From assembly GCA_025399215.1 (NCBI GenBank), contig MU621179.1, positions 1 to 60,862 on the forward strand: a stretch of 60,862 bases of DNA, in the 5' to 3' direction. Positions 33,576-47,251 of this stretch are shown one piece after another. This DNA comes from Globomyces pollinis-pini. Its lineage: Eukaryota > Chytridiomycota > Chytridiomycetes > Rhizophydiales > Globomycetaceae. The notes under the pieces are model-generated. The model did not search any database. It saw only the letters and a program-made list of their open reading frames with translations, and was not told where the DNA came from. Position 1 is the stretch's first letter; the number at the start of each line of letters is the position of its first letter. The position numbers were made by a program, and so were the translations under genes.

Positions 33576-35068
33576 ATGTATAAAAAACAAATTTCAAAGT
33601 CTGTCTTTCTCTCCAAACTAGAAATGCTATCAAAACAAACTAAAATATCATCCATGATTGGATTGACTTTCCTCTTTTTCCTGGTGGAGTTGATCACTGG
33701 TTATGTGGTTGGATCCATTGCTCTTGTCGCCGATTCGTTCCATATGTTGTCTGATGTGATTGCCTTAGTAATTGCTCTATATGCTACAAAAGTACTTTTT
33801 TTGTCATTGTTCATTATATGTAGTTAGCAAAATCTAAAACCGCTGGCCCTGAGTACTCTTTTGGGTTACAGAGAGCTGAAGTGCTGGGTGCTCTTATCAA
33901 CGGAGTATCACTTTTGGCTTTATCAGCAACTCTTATTATTGGTGCCATCCAAAGATTTTTTAATCCGGAAGGTAACAGTCTATATCTTACCCGAAGTAAT
34001 TGATCATCCTTGGATGGTTTTGTATGTTGGGTCTGGTGGTTTATTAATCAACATTATTGGTATGTTCATATTTCATGGTAGGCAGTTAATTTGAGCTTAT
34101 CGCAATAGATCATGGTCATCTGCACTCTGATCAACACACCGAAAAAGAAGGCCTGCTGGAAACTTCTACAGCAGGCCATCCAAAGCTAATGGACTTGGAG
34201 AATCCGGTGAATCTTAATTCAAATGTCGTGATGGTGGCTACTCTAATGCAGCAGTCTCAATCAACTACTCCTGAAATTGAAATGCTTCATCGTGATTCAA
34301 AAAATCTCTCTTCCACCGCTACTTGTTCTGAATCTCATAACCACGATACCGAAAAGGCTGAGGCTGACGGGTCTCATCATGGCCATTCGCATTCTCCAGG
34401 TCATAAACATGATCATGCTGCTAGCCACGGCCACTCTCATAACCATGACGATATGAACATGCATGGTGTGTTTCTCCATATCTTGGGAGATCTCTTGGCC
34501 TCAATTGGAGTCATCATTTCTGCTTTATTGATAATCTATGTGAACCAGTCTTGGACAATTTATGTGGATCCAGCAATATCTGTATTAATTACTTTGATTA
34601 TTATCAAATCTACAGTGCCTTTGGTCAAGTCTGCCTGCTATATTCTACTTCAAGCAACTCCAAAAACTGTATCCGTATCTAAAATCCGTGAAGACATTTT
34701 AAATATTGATGGTGTTCTTGGGGTACACGAATTGCATGTCTGGCAGTTATCTGATTCACAGATTGTTGCATCCATTCATGTCGTCGTACCGCATCCAGAC
34801 TCTGTTTCTCATAACCCAGCGTCCGAAAAGTGCTATATGGAGTTGGCTGAAATCATTAAACTACGTCTTCATGTTTGCGTGTTATACAATACTTATTTGT
34901 AGGGTCATGGAATTCACAGTACTACCGTTCAGCCAGAGTTTTTGATAAGTAGTCCTATCACGGTAATTGTATCATTATTTTATGAAATAGGATGAACCTT
35001 CGATTACTTGCCTATTGCGTTGCGCGTCGGAAGATTGTGCTGAAAAGACCTGCTGTCCACTCAATTAA
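33576..35068 (+). CDS. ZRC1: CDF-family zinc transporter, tandem copy A
   Basis: Exons 33576-33791, 33824-33971, 33997-34077, 34109-34872, 34903-34962, 34991-35068 (448 aa). It has six TM segments with the zinc-binding pairs SIALVADSFHMLSDV (HxxxD) and HGVFLHILGDLLASIGV. A His-rich cytosolic loop lies between TM4 and TM5 (HHGHSHSPGHKHDHAASHGH). The C-terminal domain (GVLGVHELHVWQLSD) is typical of Zrc1/Cot1 vacuolar Zn/H+ antiporters. The Cys-containing tail (LLRCASEDCAEKTCCP) may also bind metal. The initiator may be the in-frame ATG at 33624. It is paralogous to the next gene, with identical intron positions and phases. Confidence 0.92.
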
Positions 35069-35273
35069 ACTACAATTAAATAAACACTATTATTTCAATT
35101 AAATACACGATTGTGTTACTTTGTGTGCGTGAGTATCTACAAAATTGAAAGAAAAAATTAGTTTCCCAAAAAGAAGGTTTAACAAAGCACCAGTGTAGTT
35201 TTCCATTTACATACAAAAGACCCGTTCACCCATTTATGTATGACTTACAAATCAGATACCAAAGTGATGAGTA

Positions 35274-36816
35274 ATGAACAGTCATCAATCTCCAATACAA
35301 ATCGAATCGCACCCAATTTTGTTATTTTTTTTTTCACACATGCCAAACAAACAACTTAAAATACAATGTATGATTGTGTTATCCTTCATCTTCTTCACTC
35401 TGGAGTTGGTATGTGGTTATTCAGCTGGTTCTATTGCTCTTATTGCCGATTCGTTCCATATGTTGTCTGATGTTATCTCTTTATTTATTGCTCTCTATGC
35501 GGCAAAGGTATTTATCGTCTTATTGATTGTAGTTGGCGAAATCTAAATTGGCTGGACCAGAGTATTCCTTTGGTTTACAAAGAGCTGAAGTGCTGGGGGC
35601 CTTGATTAATGGTGTTTCCCTTTTGGCTTTATCTGCTACCTTAATTATTGAAGCCATTCAACGATTTTTTAAACCGGAAGGTACTTGCTCAAGTTATATT
35701 AATTACTATCAACTAGAAATTGAAAATCCTTGGACCGTTTTCTACGTTGCATCTGCTGGACTTATTGTCAATTTACTTGGAATGTCACTCTTTCATGGTA
35801 TGTTCAAGTGTTGATCAAGTTAATATATAGAACATAGTCATGCTCATGGACATCATGGACATGGTCATGATTCATATGTTGCGTTAGAGGAAGGAGATAA
35901 CGAGTCGGATACAGGATTGGAAATTGAGAATCCCATCAATTTAAATGATGCAGTTGTGATGGCTGCTACATTAATGCAATCGGAACAATTGGCCAGGGAA
36001 TCGGCCACGGAACAAACGCAACTTATTTCTTCACACAATCATCAGGACTATTCTTCAGTAGTTGAAGTCGAACCTGTCGCCTGTTCGCATGGCCATAATC
36101 ATGACCATGGCCATTCTCATCAACACGCTCATCAAGAAAACCACAACCATGATAATCATGCCCATGATGGACATGGTCACAGTCATGCTCATCATGATAT
36201 GAATATGCATGGTGTATTTTTGCATATTCTGGGCGATCTGTTGGCATCTCTTGGAGTGATCGTTTCTGCATTGATCATGATATATGTAGAAGGGTCTTGG
36301 ACAACATATGTAGATCCAGCCATTTCACTGGTGATCACTCTCATTATTATCAAATCTACTGTACCTTTGGTGAAGTCTGCCAGTTACATTCTGTTACAGG
36401 CCACACCTAGAGCAGTTTCAGTTGAAAAGCTACGCAGGGATATTTTGAAGATTAAAGGAGTGCTGGGTGTTCATGAACTACATGTTTGGCAATTGTCAGA
36501 CAATCAAACAATTGCTTCTGTTCATGTTATTGTTCCAAAAGCAAAAGAAGAACCTGTCGATGGAGATCAATATATGAAATTAGCTGCTGCCATTAAAGAT
36601 AGATTACATGTAACAATTCTTTTTCCCTCATATTAGTCTCATGGCATTCACAGTACAACCGTTCAACCTGAATTTGTTTCAGACATAAAAGATGATGATT
36701 CTGTAAGTGATTTTATTTATCTCATGATGGTTTAGAGTTCTGGAGAAGTGAAATGTCTATTAAAGTGTGTCTCCAAAGCGTGTGAAGACAAGATTTGTTG
36801 TCCATCTGACCTATAA
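35274..36816 (+). CDS. ZRC1: CDF-family zinc transporter, tandem copy B
   Basis: Exons 35274-35507, 35533-35680, 35717-35797, 35831-36609, 36637-36702, 36736-36816 (462 aa). It has the same fold as copy A: SIALIADSFHMLSDV, HGVFLHILGDLLASLGV, and a longer His loop (ACSHGHNHDHGHSHQHAHQE and following). The C-terminal Cys tail (KCVSKACEDKICCP) is kept. Exons 2 and 3 have the same lengths as in copy A (148 and 81 nt), whereas the introns differ in length and sequence. The likely start is ATG 35340, aligned with 33624 in copy A. The duplication may widen the range of zinc or cobalt tolerance. Confidence 0.92.
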
Positions 36817-37200
36817 TCACTATCAAACCATATGTTTAATATAGATGAATTAACTCTTATAACTACATCTGATAAATTTCTTTACAAATTTCGGATGCCA
36901 ATTTTCTTTTCATTTTTGAATTGTATCTTGACCAATGAAGAATATGTAGTAGCAATTATTACATCGCCTGTCGATTGTTACTTATCCTGATTGGTCATTC
37001 TACAAGTCAAAACGACTACATTCCGACCAATAAATCATGCATTCTTCATAAAAGGTGTTTGGGAAGATCAAGTTTACTTCACAAAAGAAATTGGAATGCT
37101 ATATTAAACATGGTTTTGTAGGAGTTGAATCCATAAACAATATGGTTCTGACACTCAATCAATCATTACAAAAAAGAATAATGAATTAAATTGAATTATA
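36817..37200. other. intergenic region between convergent genes
   Basis: 3' region between the zinc transporter (plus) and DGAT1 (minus). The words AATGAAGAATATG (36935-36947) and GCATTCTTCAT (37038-37048) form a loose inverted repeat. No gene is seen. Confidence 0.4.
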
Positions 37201-38833
37201 TTAGCTAGTCAATACCTTCTCATTCTCTTTCTGCCACATATAGTAATACATAACTACACATGTTGGTTGACCAACGATCGTAAACGATAACCAAAAGATA
37301 ATGTTACCTAGTTTCAATCAAAAACAGACAGATATTTACCAATTGTATCAAAGAAACTATCAGTATGTGATCCAAAGAATTTAGCTCTGATCTTATTGAC
37401 AACATACGTACCAACAATTAATGGAATTTGAAGCATCATACCCCAAAATGCAAATCCATTCAAGTTGTGTGTTGGTATACCCACCAAAACTTCGTGTCTA
37501 TGAAAATGTTATGTGATTCAATGCTTACAATATTGCTGAAACTGTAAAAACGCAAAATACTGCAATCATAGGATTTACTTTGTAGTAGGATATAAGTGGT
37601 CTGAATACATGTCGTTTACACCTAAGGTTTAGAAAGTATTATATACCAGTGATGTACAGGTGCATTCCATAATCGCTATTGTATTAAGATTTACAAGTAT
37701 GAATACCCAATATTCAGATATATCTTTAGCATTCCACCACTAAATCGTTTAATGATGATATCTTACGGCTTTGTAGAATTCTCGATCTCCAAATTGTAGA
37801 AGTTCCGCCAAGAAATTTAACCAACTATGGAAGATAGCATAGAACCCCAGTAACCATATTCCAACACTTGAGAATTAAAATATTGCCATCCAAACCTAAC
37901 AATTGATAATTTCAGAATTCGTTCGACCAAGTGAATATGACGCGAATCGTCCATTTCTCTTATACAATCTTCCAACACCGGCACTAACGATTAAAACACA
38001 ATGTTATACTTAAATATTGAACCGCTAGAAAATACATTCCAAGAACAGATATGAATAATTCACATAACCTTTTTAACAAGAATGTTGTACTGATTCGCTC
38101 AGTTTTGGGATATATCGGTTGATAGCATAATGTAGGTGCAATAATGAAATAAACAAGATTATATAAGGAAATATTGGCTGGATAGGGAAGAGAAACTGTT
38201 ACTGGAATGTCATTCTTTTTCGCGAGTTCAACAGTCTTTGCATAATACCAAAGTTCACTATTGACAAAACTATATGATGTCAGTTTTAAGCTCAGAACGA
38301 TAGATGAGAGCAGTGGGGCAACAGATGCCAACTGTAAATGGTTAATCATTTAGATTACTGGATGCCAAATTTTAAAGTATGATATAAAGCATGAGACCGT
38401 AAAAGAAATCATAATATTGAGAATCTGTAGGTAATTGGACAAGATACGATTATTTGATGACTTGAATGATTGTTTAACCAAATTCCACTCCAATAAATAA
38501 GTGAATACAATAGGCCCCTAAAGATTTAGAAAGAAATATTACGATCTGCAGGAATATGTTTGTTAAAGACCAAAGGATATCTCTTTCATGAATGGAAATC
38601 GTTGGGAAACCCACCAAAAAACCAAATCTTAAAAAATTGCCCAACATCAAACGAAAGTTAGAAACTGCTAGTAATAGTATTGATAAATTGAAGAATCCTC
38701 GAAAGTTTTGATTGGAAGCATCTCGGGATAAAGGAGATACTCTGGATCGGTGAATTTGAATGGAATGCACAGAATCCAACTTTGATTTTGAATCCACTTG
38801 ATCGGAGTATCCATTAGAATTGATCTTTTCCAT
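37201..38833 (-). CDS. DGAT1: diacylglycerol O-acyltransferase 1 (MBOAT family)
   Basis: Ten exons: 38543-38833, 38359-38517, 38010-38331, 37896-37983, 37767-37866, 37707-37739, 37647-37675, 37529-37621, 37340-37497, 37201-37307 (459 aa). DGAT1 signatures appear in order: [82 protein letters not shown], the active-site His in [15 protein letters not shown], and [11 protein letters not shown]. FYxDWWN reads FYKAWWN here. It makes triacylglycerol in the ER, in line with the lipid-filled zoospores of flagellated fungi. Nine introns of 25-32 nt; two junctions fall inside conserved Trp codons. Confidence 0.92.
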
Positions 38834-39001
38834 TCTCAATCTTATTCAAACTTGCAAATGAAACAATATTATTGCAACATCTGTGCGTCCTTATCTCTGT
38901 AACGTGTCAAATTAAGATATGATTGATACTTGACAATTGTTGAGAAATGTTATCAGATTCTCAATAAAAGGAATGGTATATTATTCATTCGTCTAATTTT
39001 A

Positions 39002-41310
39002 TTAAACTGGTGACGCTTCCGTTCCAATTGCTGTTGTATCTTGTTTGTATGTCAAAAAGTCACATTTGGCACGGTCAATTTCATCCATCTCTGGTTGCTT
39101 TGTCGGAGTTGCAGGGTTTGATGAATTTATTCTGGTTTTCACAACTGGCTTGTTCGCTAACCGAAGTGATTTCTTTAGCATTATTTTTTCTTGTAATTTC
39201 TTCAACTGTGGATCTGCATCCAATAGAATACCTTTTATGTCATTATTGCTCCGGTCGGATTGTACAGATGCGACCGAAAGTCCTCGATCAGGCAGCGCTT
39301 TGTGGGTACGCTGTTGCCGTCTGTTCTGTCTCACTATGTCGATATTTTGCATCATCGCGTTAATCTCCTGTGCCCTTTTTAATTTGCTGTTTGCAATCTC
39401 AATCCTTTTATTCTCTTGAAGTGCCTTTTCGCGTAGCTTGATGTGCGAAAGCCTCTCTTGTAACTGTTTTTAGTGGATTCTTGAGATTACCTCTATTACA
39501 GACATTTCTCCAAGCAACCCGAATCCGGATGATTCAGTCAGATCTATCTCTTTGTGTAACGCTGGTCCTTTCTTTTCCAAAAGTCGAATTTGTTGAATCA
39601 ATTCTACTTTCCTCGCTCTTTCCTTTTCTGCTTCCTTTTGCATTTGCTCTTGTAAAGCTTTTTTCTCTTTTGATACTTTTGACGCTAAAAGTTAAATATG
39701 TTTTTTGACTACCTTGTTTTGATTTTTCTTTGGCTAAAGCTTCCTTTGCTTTGGCAATACCTTCCTTACTTTGCTGTACGCTCTCGATTATCTTTTTTTG
39801 GTACTTTATCTGTTCCTGTTTCCACTCTTCTGCTTGTTCTTTAATTTCTTCCTGTGTAGCCATTACTTCTGCCGCCTTTTCTCTACTAATTAATGGTCCA
39901 TTTTGGATTACTTGTTCTCTAATATCTTTCTTTGTCTCGATAAATATGCCTCTTCATGAAGTAATTGGATTTCTAATCGTTTCTTTTCCATTTCAATTAG
40001 TTTTGCTTCATCATCTTTTGACCTGATTTCATCTTTCCATCTATGAAACTCCTCAATATCCCGAATACCCATTTCTGCTTCAAGTAAAGAATTTTGCTGT
40101 GATTCCTTTTCTTTTTTAATGAGAGCTTGCTCTCTTAGAATTGCCCCCACATTCAACTTCACATCTACTTTCATGTTAGACATTTTTTGCAATGATTTCT
40201 GAGAATTTCTTTTGATTTTCTGAATGCTCTTCATTTCTTCAAGTTTGATTTTTTGACGTAACTAACTATTAATAGATCATTCACTTACTTGTTCTATTTT
40301 TTCTTTATTCTTTGGTTTTGCTGCATTAAACTGTTTTGATTGTGCTTCTTCGTAAACCTTCTTTGATTGTTAAATATCATATATTACCATTGATTTCTCC
40401 TTATTAATCTTTTGAAGCCTTTTTAATTCTTTCAGCTCTGCAGGTTGTTTAAATACATGTTTTGAAATCTCTTGTGCCTTACCAGCAGTTAATACTTTGT
40501 TATGTACCTTAATCACCACTGGAATAACATATTCTGGATTTGGTAACTTTCTTGGTTTCACTTCCGTTAATAAAAAGGGATTTGTTTCTAAAATTAAACA
40601 CCAATTGATACCAATAGGAGGTCGATCACTCTTTTGGACAACCATGCCCTTTTCAGTCAATGTTACCAACTCCTCCTTCAGCTGATCTGCCATGGAAACA
40701 TGATGAAGCAGTTGATCAATAATACTAGAAAGTTTTTTAGATATATCTAATTACTGTTCCTTTACAAAGCTACTGTCCAATATGGTACACCAAAGATTTT
40801 TTAGTTCTTTCTGTATGAGCGAAGGGTTAAATAAGAAGCTGATGAGAGATGCCATGTGCTCTGGATGAAAACAGTGTACAAATCTACTGAATGTAGCAAA
40901 TCCTAATTCTTCAAGTCTCCAAAGACCCATATAAGTAATTATCGAGAATAGATAAAACTCTGTAGTTAATAAAAACAATTGATACCTTTTTGAAGAAACT
41001 TTCCTTTATTCAATTTATAGAATAATTTCAGAGTTGCTTCAAGGAAAGCACGATGGCGAATACAACCGAAATACATTTCTTTAATGAAGTTTGCATCATT
41101 TTTAACCGTAATCTAATGTTACTGTAAAGGTGTTACTTCATGTTTCTTTAAATAATTTGTTATTATCACTTCTTCAGATTCTGCAATTGGATTTGTCAAA
41201 TCTCGTTCATGTTGATTAATCAACTTATTTCCAATTGGAATTCCTAAATGATTGTATTCGTGTTCAATTAAACAATTTCTGGTATGTATTATTAGCTTTC
41301 GAGAATTCAT
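39002..41310 (-). CDS. CFAP99: cilia- and flagella-associated protein 99
   Basis: Nine exons: 41137-41310, 40986-41112, 40774-40959, 40388-40746, 40289-40360, 39912-40261, 39713-39885, 39491-39684, 39002-39463 (698 aa). The N-terminal region has MYFGCIRHRAFLEATLKLFY and WRLEELGFATFSRFVHCFHP. The middle holds a conserved KLNVGAILREQALIKKEKE, then long charged coiled coils (KALQEQMQKEAEKERARKVE, LQERLSHIKLREKALQENKR). These match CFAP99 of motile cilia. The exact role in the axoneme is not known to me. It sits 159 bp from IFT80 on the same strand. An extra N-terminal exon is possible. Confidence 0.8.
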
Positions 41311-41469
41311 TCAATAGGTTAATCAAAGCGAAAAAAACGCGACATTTAACCTTTAAATTCCAAACATACATTAGTTGAGTTGAATGTAAATAGTTGAGCA
41401 ATATTCAAATTTATCATACTACGAATAAATCTTAATTATCTGGTTTATTAAAGCAAAAAAACCCAACGA

Positions 41470-44175
41470 TTATCTAAGTTTCACGGAGCCCCTTTCAGCA
41501 TCTAATTCCATAGCAATCTTGGCTTTCACTTTTGGCCATTCTACAGGAACTGTTTGAGTATACTGTAAAAATCTCTTGTTGTCTTCTAAACGTCCAAGAG
41601 CTTTAAGGTACTTTGCTCTAAAATAGAGCACAGTGTCCACATGAGTTTTATATTTGATAGCTAACTCCAATGCTCTTTTAAATTAATCAAACGCTGTTAC
41701 CTATCCCAATTGTAAAGATCTATCCACATTCTGATACATCGATATGTTAGATTAGCAGATAAGAGAATTCCTTCTGCTTCCTTTGGTTGTTTTCGAAGAA
41801 GCGCCAATTCGGCTTCTCGGCCTTCCGCAGATGGTATGTCTCTAATGTAACATACATATTGCACCTTGTGGATCTAAAAATAAACATAAGTAAGAACTTT
41901 ACTTCATCGATAGATGCAAAGGCAACTTCTGCAGTATTTAGATCGTGATTGAACAGTGCCATGGCAGCTAATGAGGCCCATAATTCTTTAGATTTGATAT
42001 GTCTACAGAGTCTAATAGCTTCTTCCCATTGTTTCTTTCTGGAAAACTCTTGAAGCATTGCTGCAAATGGACTTATGTTACTCACACTCATCAAAGCTCC
42101 ATCTGCTCTTCTCAAAGTACAGTTAGTCCCAATGAATGAGACAAACTGGGCATTTTTTCCATATATACTACATTTAAATATTGATTTGTCATACCTCCCA
42201 TCTCGTTCATTTCTTACTAAAGGAGCAACGTCGTCATCAACAAAAACAGCATTTGGATAATACCAAATCACCAATTTTCCATCCATGATAGCAACTAATA
42301 GATCTGCTTCATCATTCCATGCAAATGTATCAACCATTGTTCCTTTACCATTAGTACTGCAAGGTCAATTACCAATTTTTTGTACCACTGGTTTCATCAC
42401 CTTTGTTATATACAAGTCATGATTCTTATCCAACATAACTAATTGCCGACCGGTTCCAGAATTCGATTTATTCAGTGCTATTTCTAAAACATCCATAGTA
42501 TGTTTCATTGGCCCATCTCCAATCATCTTGCCTGATTGAACATCAAATAGATATATATCTATGGTAAATGTCTAAACACTTACTTTTTTCGTCATTGTGA
42601 TCTTTTACGGCTAGTACTTCATTTGAGAGAGATATTGTTTGTGGTGTCATAAATTCTCCTCTCATTCCAGCAAACTTTGGTTGACTCACTAGTCGAGCAT
42701 CATAGGTGAATATTTGAATTCCAATAAAACTGTCCACTAAAACAAAATACCTAATATTAGAATTCACTTAATTTACTCTGCACATTGTTGAATACAAGTC
42801 ACTCGTCCATTATTTGTCAAATCTACTATTACTGGTGTGTTCCAGTTTCGCTCATTATAGACGTAACACTGGTAGCAAGTGGTGATTACCAAGTGTCCAA
42901 ATCCAATACAAGCCTTAATGACTCTATCCCGGAATTCTACTAGTTAGAAGTAGTTTCATACCTAAGTTTTCAATAGAGCATTGCACAATATCGTAAACAG
43001 ATACTTTATGATCATCTACAATTTTTACTTGGTACTGTTTCCAATCCAGTCGTCTGTTTGTTAGAAAGTGTATCAATACCTGTTTACAATATGTCCAAAT
43101 ACTACTGCGCCTGATCCTCCTGCTGATGCTAATTGAGTTCCATCTGGAGTCCAAGCAATATTAAGCAAAGAACCAGATTGAGACTCCTCCATTGCATAAC
43201 ACCACTCTAAGTTAGCAAGAGAATCAATACCCCAAGTTTATCGCATATTCCAAGTAGATTAAAAGATCCAATGGCAAACATGTCACCGCTGGGACACCAT
43301 GCAATGGATGTGACCGGATGCTCGAATGGTGTACTTGAGAATATTTTTCGTCCGTAAGTGTCCCAAACCTATAGGATAAATCACCTGCGATGCATCTATA
43401 TACCTTATACTTTTTGTCTTCACCACAAGATACTATTAAATTATTGACTAGGTTCCAATCCGCCTTCAGAATAAGTCCATCGTGTGCTTTCCACTAATTG
43501 ACTAAGTATGGTGTTAAATACCTGAGTTGGCTTATTTGCTGGCTGTAATGACTTGATCACCAAATTCTTTCCATTCGTGTACAAAACAAATTCATTATCT
43601 GATGACCAAACAACACAGTAAATTGGAAAACTCGTTTTGGCTAGAGTGGATCTCAACATTCCACTTCTTGACCAAATTTTGATATGACCATCTTCCCCAC
43701 CTATTTTATTAGGATAATTTTAATACCAGTGACCAATGCACTACCTTCATAGTTCCATTGCAAACATATCAATGCACCTTTGTGAGCTTCTACTCCTCGT
43801 TCAATCTTCCCCCCTTTTGAACATATATAAAATTTGCCTACGATTAACATTCCCGTAGTTTACCATCGGTTCCTCCCACCACAAAGGTGTCAGCAGACAT
43901 CTGACCTTTTCCAGGTGAAGCGGGAAACCATTTAAGGTCTGTTACACTAACCTTTGGATCGTCATCATCCACTAATTTTCCTGAAGGATTGAAAGTTGTC
44001 ACAGTTGAGAGTAAATCTCCATCCCCTGACCATTTTAAGATTGTTTTATCGTCACTAACAGAATACAGCTCATTATCCTGAGTCCAACCAACGCAAGTAA
44101 CCAGATCAGTATCTAAAATCAATCATAAATTAATATACGCTTATTGACGGGGGTCTGTACAAGTTTCAACTTCAT
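41470..44175 (-). CDS. IFT80: intraflagellar transport protein IFT80
   Basis: Fourteen exons: 44139-44175, 43864-44112, 43727-43837, 43522-43700, 43404-43493, 43231-43368, 43080-43204, 42962-43053, 42777-42936, 42584-42750, 42373-42558, 41903-42342, 41701-41873, 41470-41674 (783 aa; human 777). Two WD40 propellers start [20 protein letters not shown]. Blades such as [36 protein letters not shown] and [16 protein letters not shown] match IFT80. The TPR-like C terminus follows ([36 protein letters not shown]). IFT80 is a core IFT-B subunit needed to build flagella. Introns are 25-35 nt, several with CTAAC branch sites. Confidence 0.94.
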
Positions 44176-44270
44176 GTATTGTGGTGAATCTTGTTAGAAA
44201 AACGCGCTTTAAACAAAAGCGAGTTCTTTTAAACATTTTATCTTATAACTACACTATTAAAATATGTTGT

Positions 44271-45091
<821 letters not shown>

Positions 45092-45361
45092 CGATAGGCA
45101 ACTCGCCTACTTCAACCTCATAAAGAAACGCTCATTGGCCAGTATATCTTTCAAATCCATATCAGGAGTTGTAGCAGTCGCTCACATCTATATTCATTCG
45201 AGTTTATATTCAGAATTGTGTGTTCAAATACTATTCTGAACATCATAGGATAATTTTTGGTAGCTGGAGGTAGACTGGGAGAGTCTAAGATGACAATTTA
45301 ATTGATTTGTTGATGGAATTGATGTTGCTGATTGTATAAGAAATTATGAAATTTAGGATGT

Positions 45362-45434
45362 GCTGGCGTGGCTTAGTTGGTAAAGCGTCAGTCTCATAAT
45401 CTGAAGATCATGAGTTCGAGCCTCATCGCGAGCA
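45362..45434 (+). tRNA. tRNA-Met(CAT), elongator type
   Basis: A 73-nt cloverleaf: acceptor GCTGGCG/CGCGAGC with one G-G mismatch at the fourth pair, D stem GCTT/AAGC, anticodon loop CTCATAA, T stem ATGAG/CTCAT with loop TTCGAGC, discriminator A. The anticodon arm TCAGTCTCATAATCTGA is the same as in yeast elongator tRNA-Met. No intron. It is followed by a run of eight T. Confidence 0.9.
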
Positions 45435-45436
45435 CA

Positions 45437-45444
45437 TTTTTTTT
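45437..45444 (+). terminator. RNA polymerase III terminator of the tRNA gene
   Basis: Eight consecutive T two bases after the mature tRNA 3' end, the standard Pol III stop signal. Confidence 0.8.
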
Positions 45445-45673
45445 GCAGTTTTCTATTTATATCCTCTAAATCATCTGTCCATGCGATTGGGCAAACCCGA
45501 CAAATGCAGTGTTATTGAATGAATATAAGCTATGGTCGGTCTCACTCGGCAACACATATTCCTTCCCTAATTTTTTCTAGCGTACTTCGTCTTTAATCGT
45601 GTCTTATTTCCTCAAAATCCGACAGAAACTGTTAAAATATGAGTAATCGGTATAATATTTTGTAGTTGTTTAT

Positions 45674-47194
45674 TCATTTTATCAGCTTTCGAGCAATCAT
45701 ATCTGCTAAAATCAGACCATCTTTGGATGGTGTAATATGATCGATTTTTCCAAACGGATTATGGCAAACATGAATGAGTTTGGCATCCGTAAGTATCGTA
45801 ACCTGTTCCATATCTAATATCTAAACATTAGTATATGAAAAACCTAAACATCTTCCAATCGCCCACCACTAACAGTTTCAAAAACTGTTGCATTTATTCC
45901 TTGTTTAGCCCGCATACCAAACATGATCAATTCCTAGAATATAAAAGCCTATAATGATTACTTCTTGAATGTCTTTCTTGGTCATTGTTGTAGTTTTCAC
46001 TATACTTGAGGTTAAATATAGAAACTATTACCCATGGCCAACGTTCTCGCATTGTTCAATCCATCTACTAGGTGATAATGCCTGATTTAAAGTTTGATAT
46101 GGGTTACTCTGTAAGTTCGATAACGAATATTATCAGCCTTGAACAATCGTCCATGTGCTCCAGGTCCAATTCCAATATAATCATTACCGTTCCAATAACC
46201 TGTTTCTTTAACTAACGACATCTATACCCTGATTGTGTTTACTACGATTGCTTGATAAACCATCCTTTGCATACGATGATACTTCGTATTGTCCATAACC
46301 ACCTCTTTGTGTAAGCTTGAGTAGATTAGAAAGTATTGAATACTTCTTGAGTCAATTGAAACATGTCTACCAGAGTATCTTCACATGGGAAGAGATTTCG
46401 ATTTGACGATTTCGAAGCTAATTTTGCTAATGGGGTTCCATTCTCCACCGTTAATTGATATAGCGATAAATGATTGGCACCAAATGAGAGAATTTGAGAT
46501 AATTCTAATTCCCATTGGTCTGTTGTATGGCCAGGTCTTCCCCAGATAAAATCAAGTGATACATTCTCGAACAAGGACTGAGCAAGAGTAATAGCTTGAA
46601 GTGCTTCATTTACATTGTGGTCTCGACCAAAGAATTTTAAATCATCATTATCAAGAGACTAGTATAGATTAGTCTTTTCATAAATGTTCAACCTGTATAC
46701 CTAATGAAAGTCGATTGACACCAGCAGCTTTAAAATCTTTCAGACTTTGAGCTTCTAATCGGGTTGGATTGGCTTCTAATGTAACTTCCAAATCTACAGC
46801 AGGTTTAAAATTCAAATCTATAAACAATAATTTTAGAATGTTTTCCACCAATGTAGGTTTTGCTAATGATGGAGTCCCTCCTCCAAAATAAATGGAATTG
46901 ATTGTTTGTTTAGTTTGATCCAGTTCTGATAAATCATGAGTTAAATCAGTCAGATACGCTTTTTCCAAGCGAAGATAATTTAAACTGGTAATTAGATCAT
47001 GTAATTAAAATACTTTGCCGGTAAAGTGTACTTGTTGAAATTACAATATGTACATTTGCTACTATTAAAATACTGTCAAACCTTGTACAATATGGATAAT
47101 GAACGTAAATTGATATCAACCGTCTACTACTTCTGTTAATCTGAATTGGTGTGTTTCTTGGATTGAATGATACACATCCAAGTCTTACAGGCAT
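45674..47194 (-). CDS. HEMW: HemW/RSAD1-type radical SAM protein
   Basis: Ten exons: 47082-47194, 47014-47058, 46693-46984, 46344-46658, 46228-46315, 46108-46199, 46032-46081, 45962-46004, 45850-45933, 45674-45820 (422 aa). Removing the 23-nt intron 47059-47081 restores the cluster motif C-x3-C-x2-C (YCTSKCTYCNF) after SIYVHYP. NSIYFGGGTPSLA, RLSLGIQ, DFIWGRPGHTTDQW and DYIGIGPGAHGR are typical of HemW, a heme-handling protein related to HemN; it lacks the HemN C-x-C variant. The 26-nt intron 46082-46107 resolves what first looks like a frameshift. The start lies 57 bp from divergent ADE2. Confidence 0.9.
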
Positions 47195-47251
47195 TTGTGA
47201 TGGAATTCAATATCTCTGATGAAGATTTTATATTTTTTCGAATTCAAATCA

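Noticed and set aside
34297..34479. 60-codon Met/Val/Arg-rich minus-strand frame
   Set aside because: Reverse of the His loop of zinc transporter A.
34360..36200. CRISPR-like or satellite repeats in the CAT/CAC-rich stretches
   Set aside because: These are codon repeats of the poly-His loops (His-Gly/His-Asp), in frame in both transporters.
36023..36271. 82-codon His/Asp-rich minus-strand frame
   Set aside because: It is the reverse of the His-rich loop of zinc transporter B.
39010..39419. Two overlapping 117-124-codon plus-strand frames rich in hydrophobic residues
   Set aside because: Both are antisense to CFAP99 exon 9 and have no family signal.
46082..46107. Apparent frameshift in HemW after the GPGAHGR motif
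   Set aside because: A normal 26-nt intron (GTAACC...AATCAG) restores the frame and the expected alignment, so no mutation is needed.
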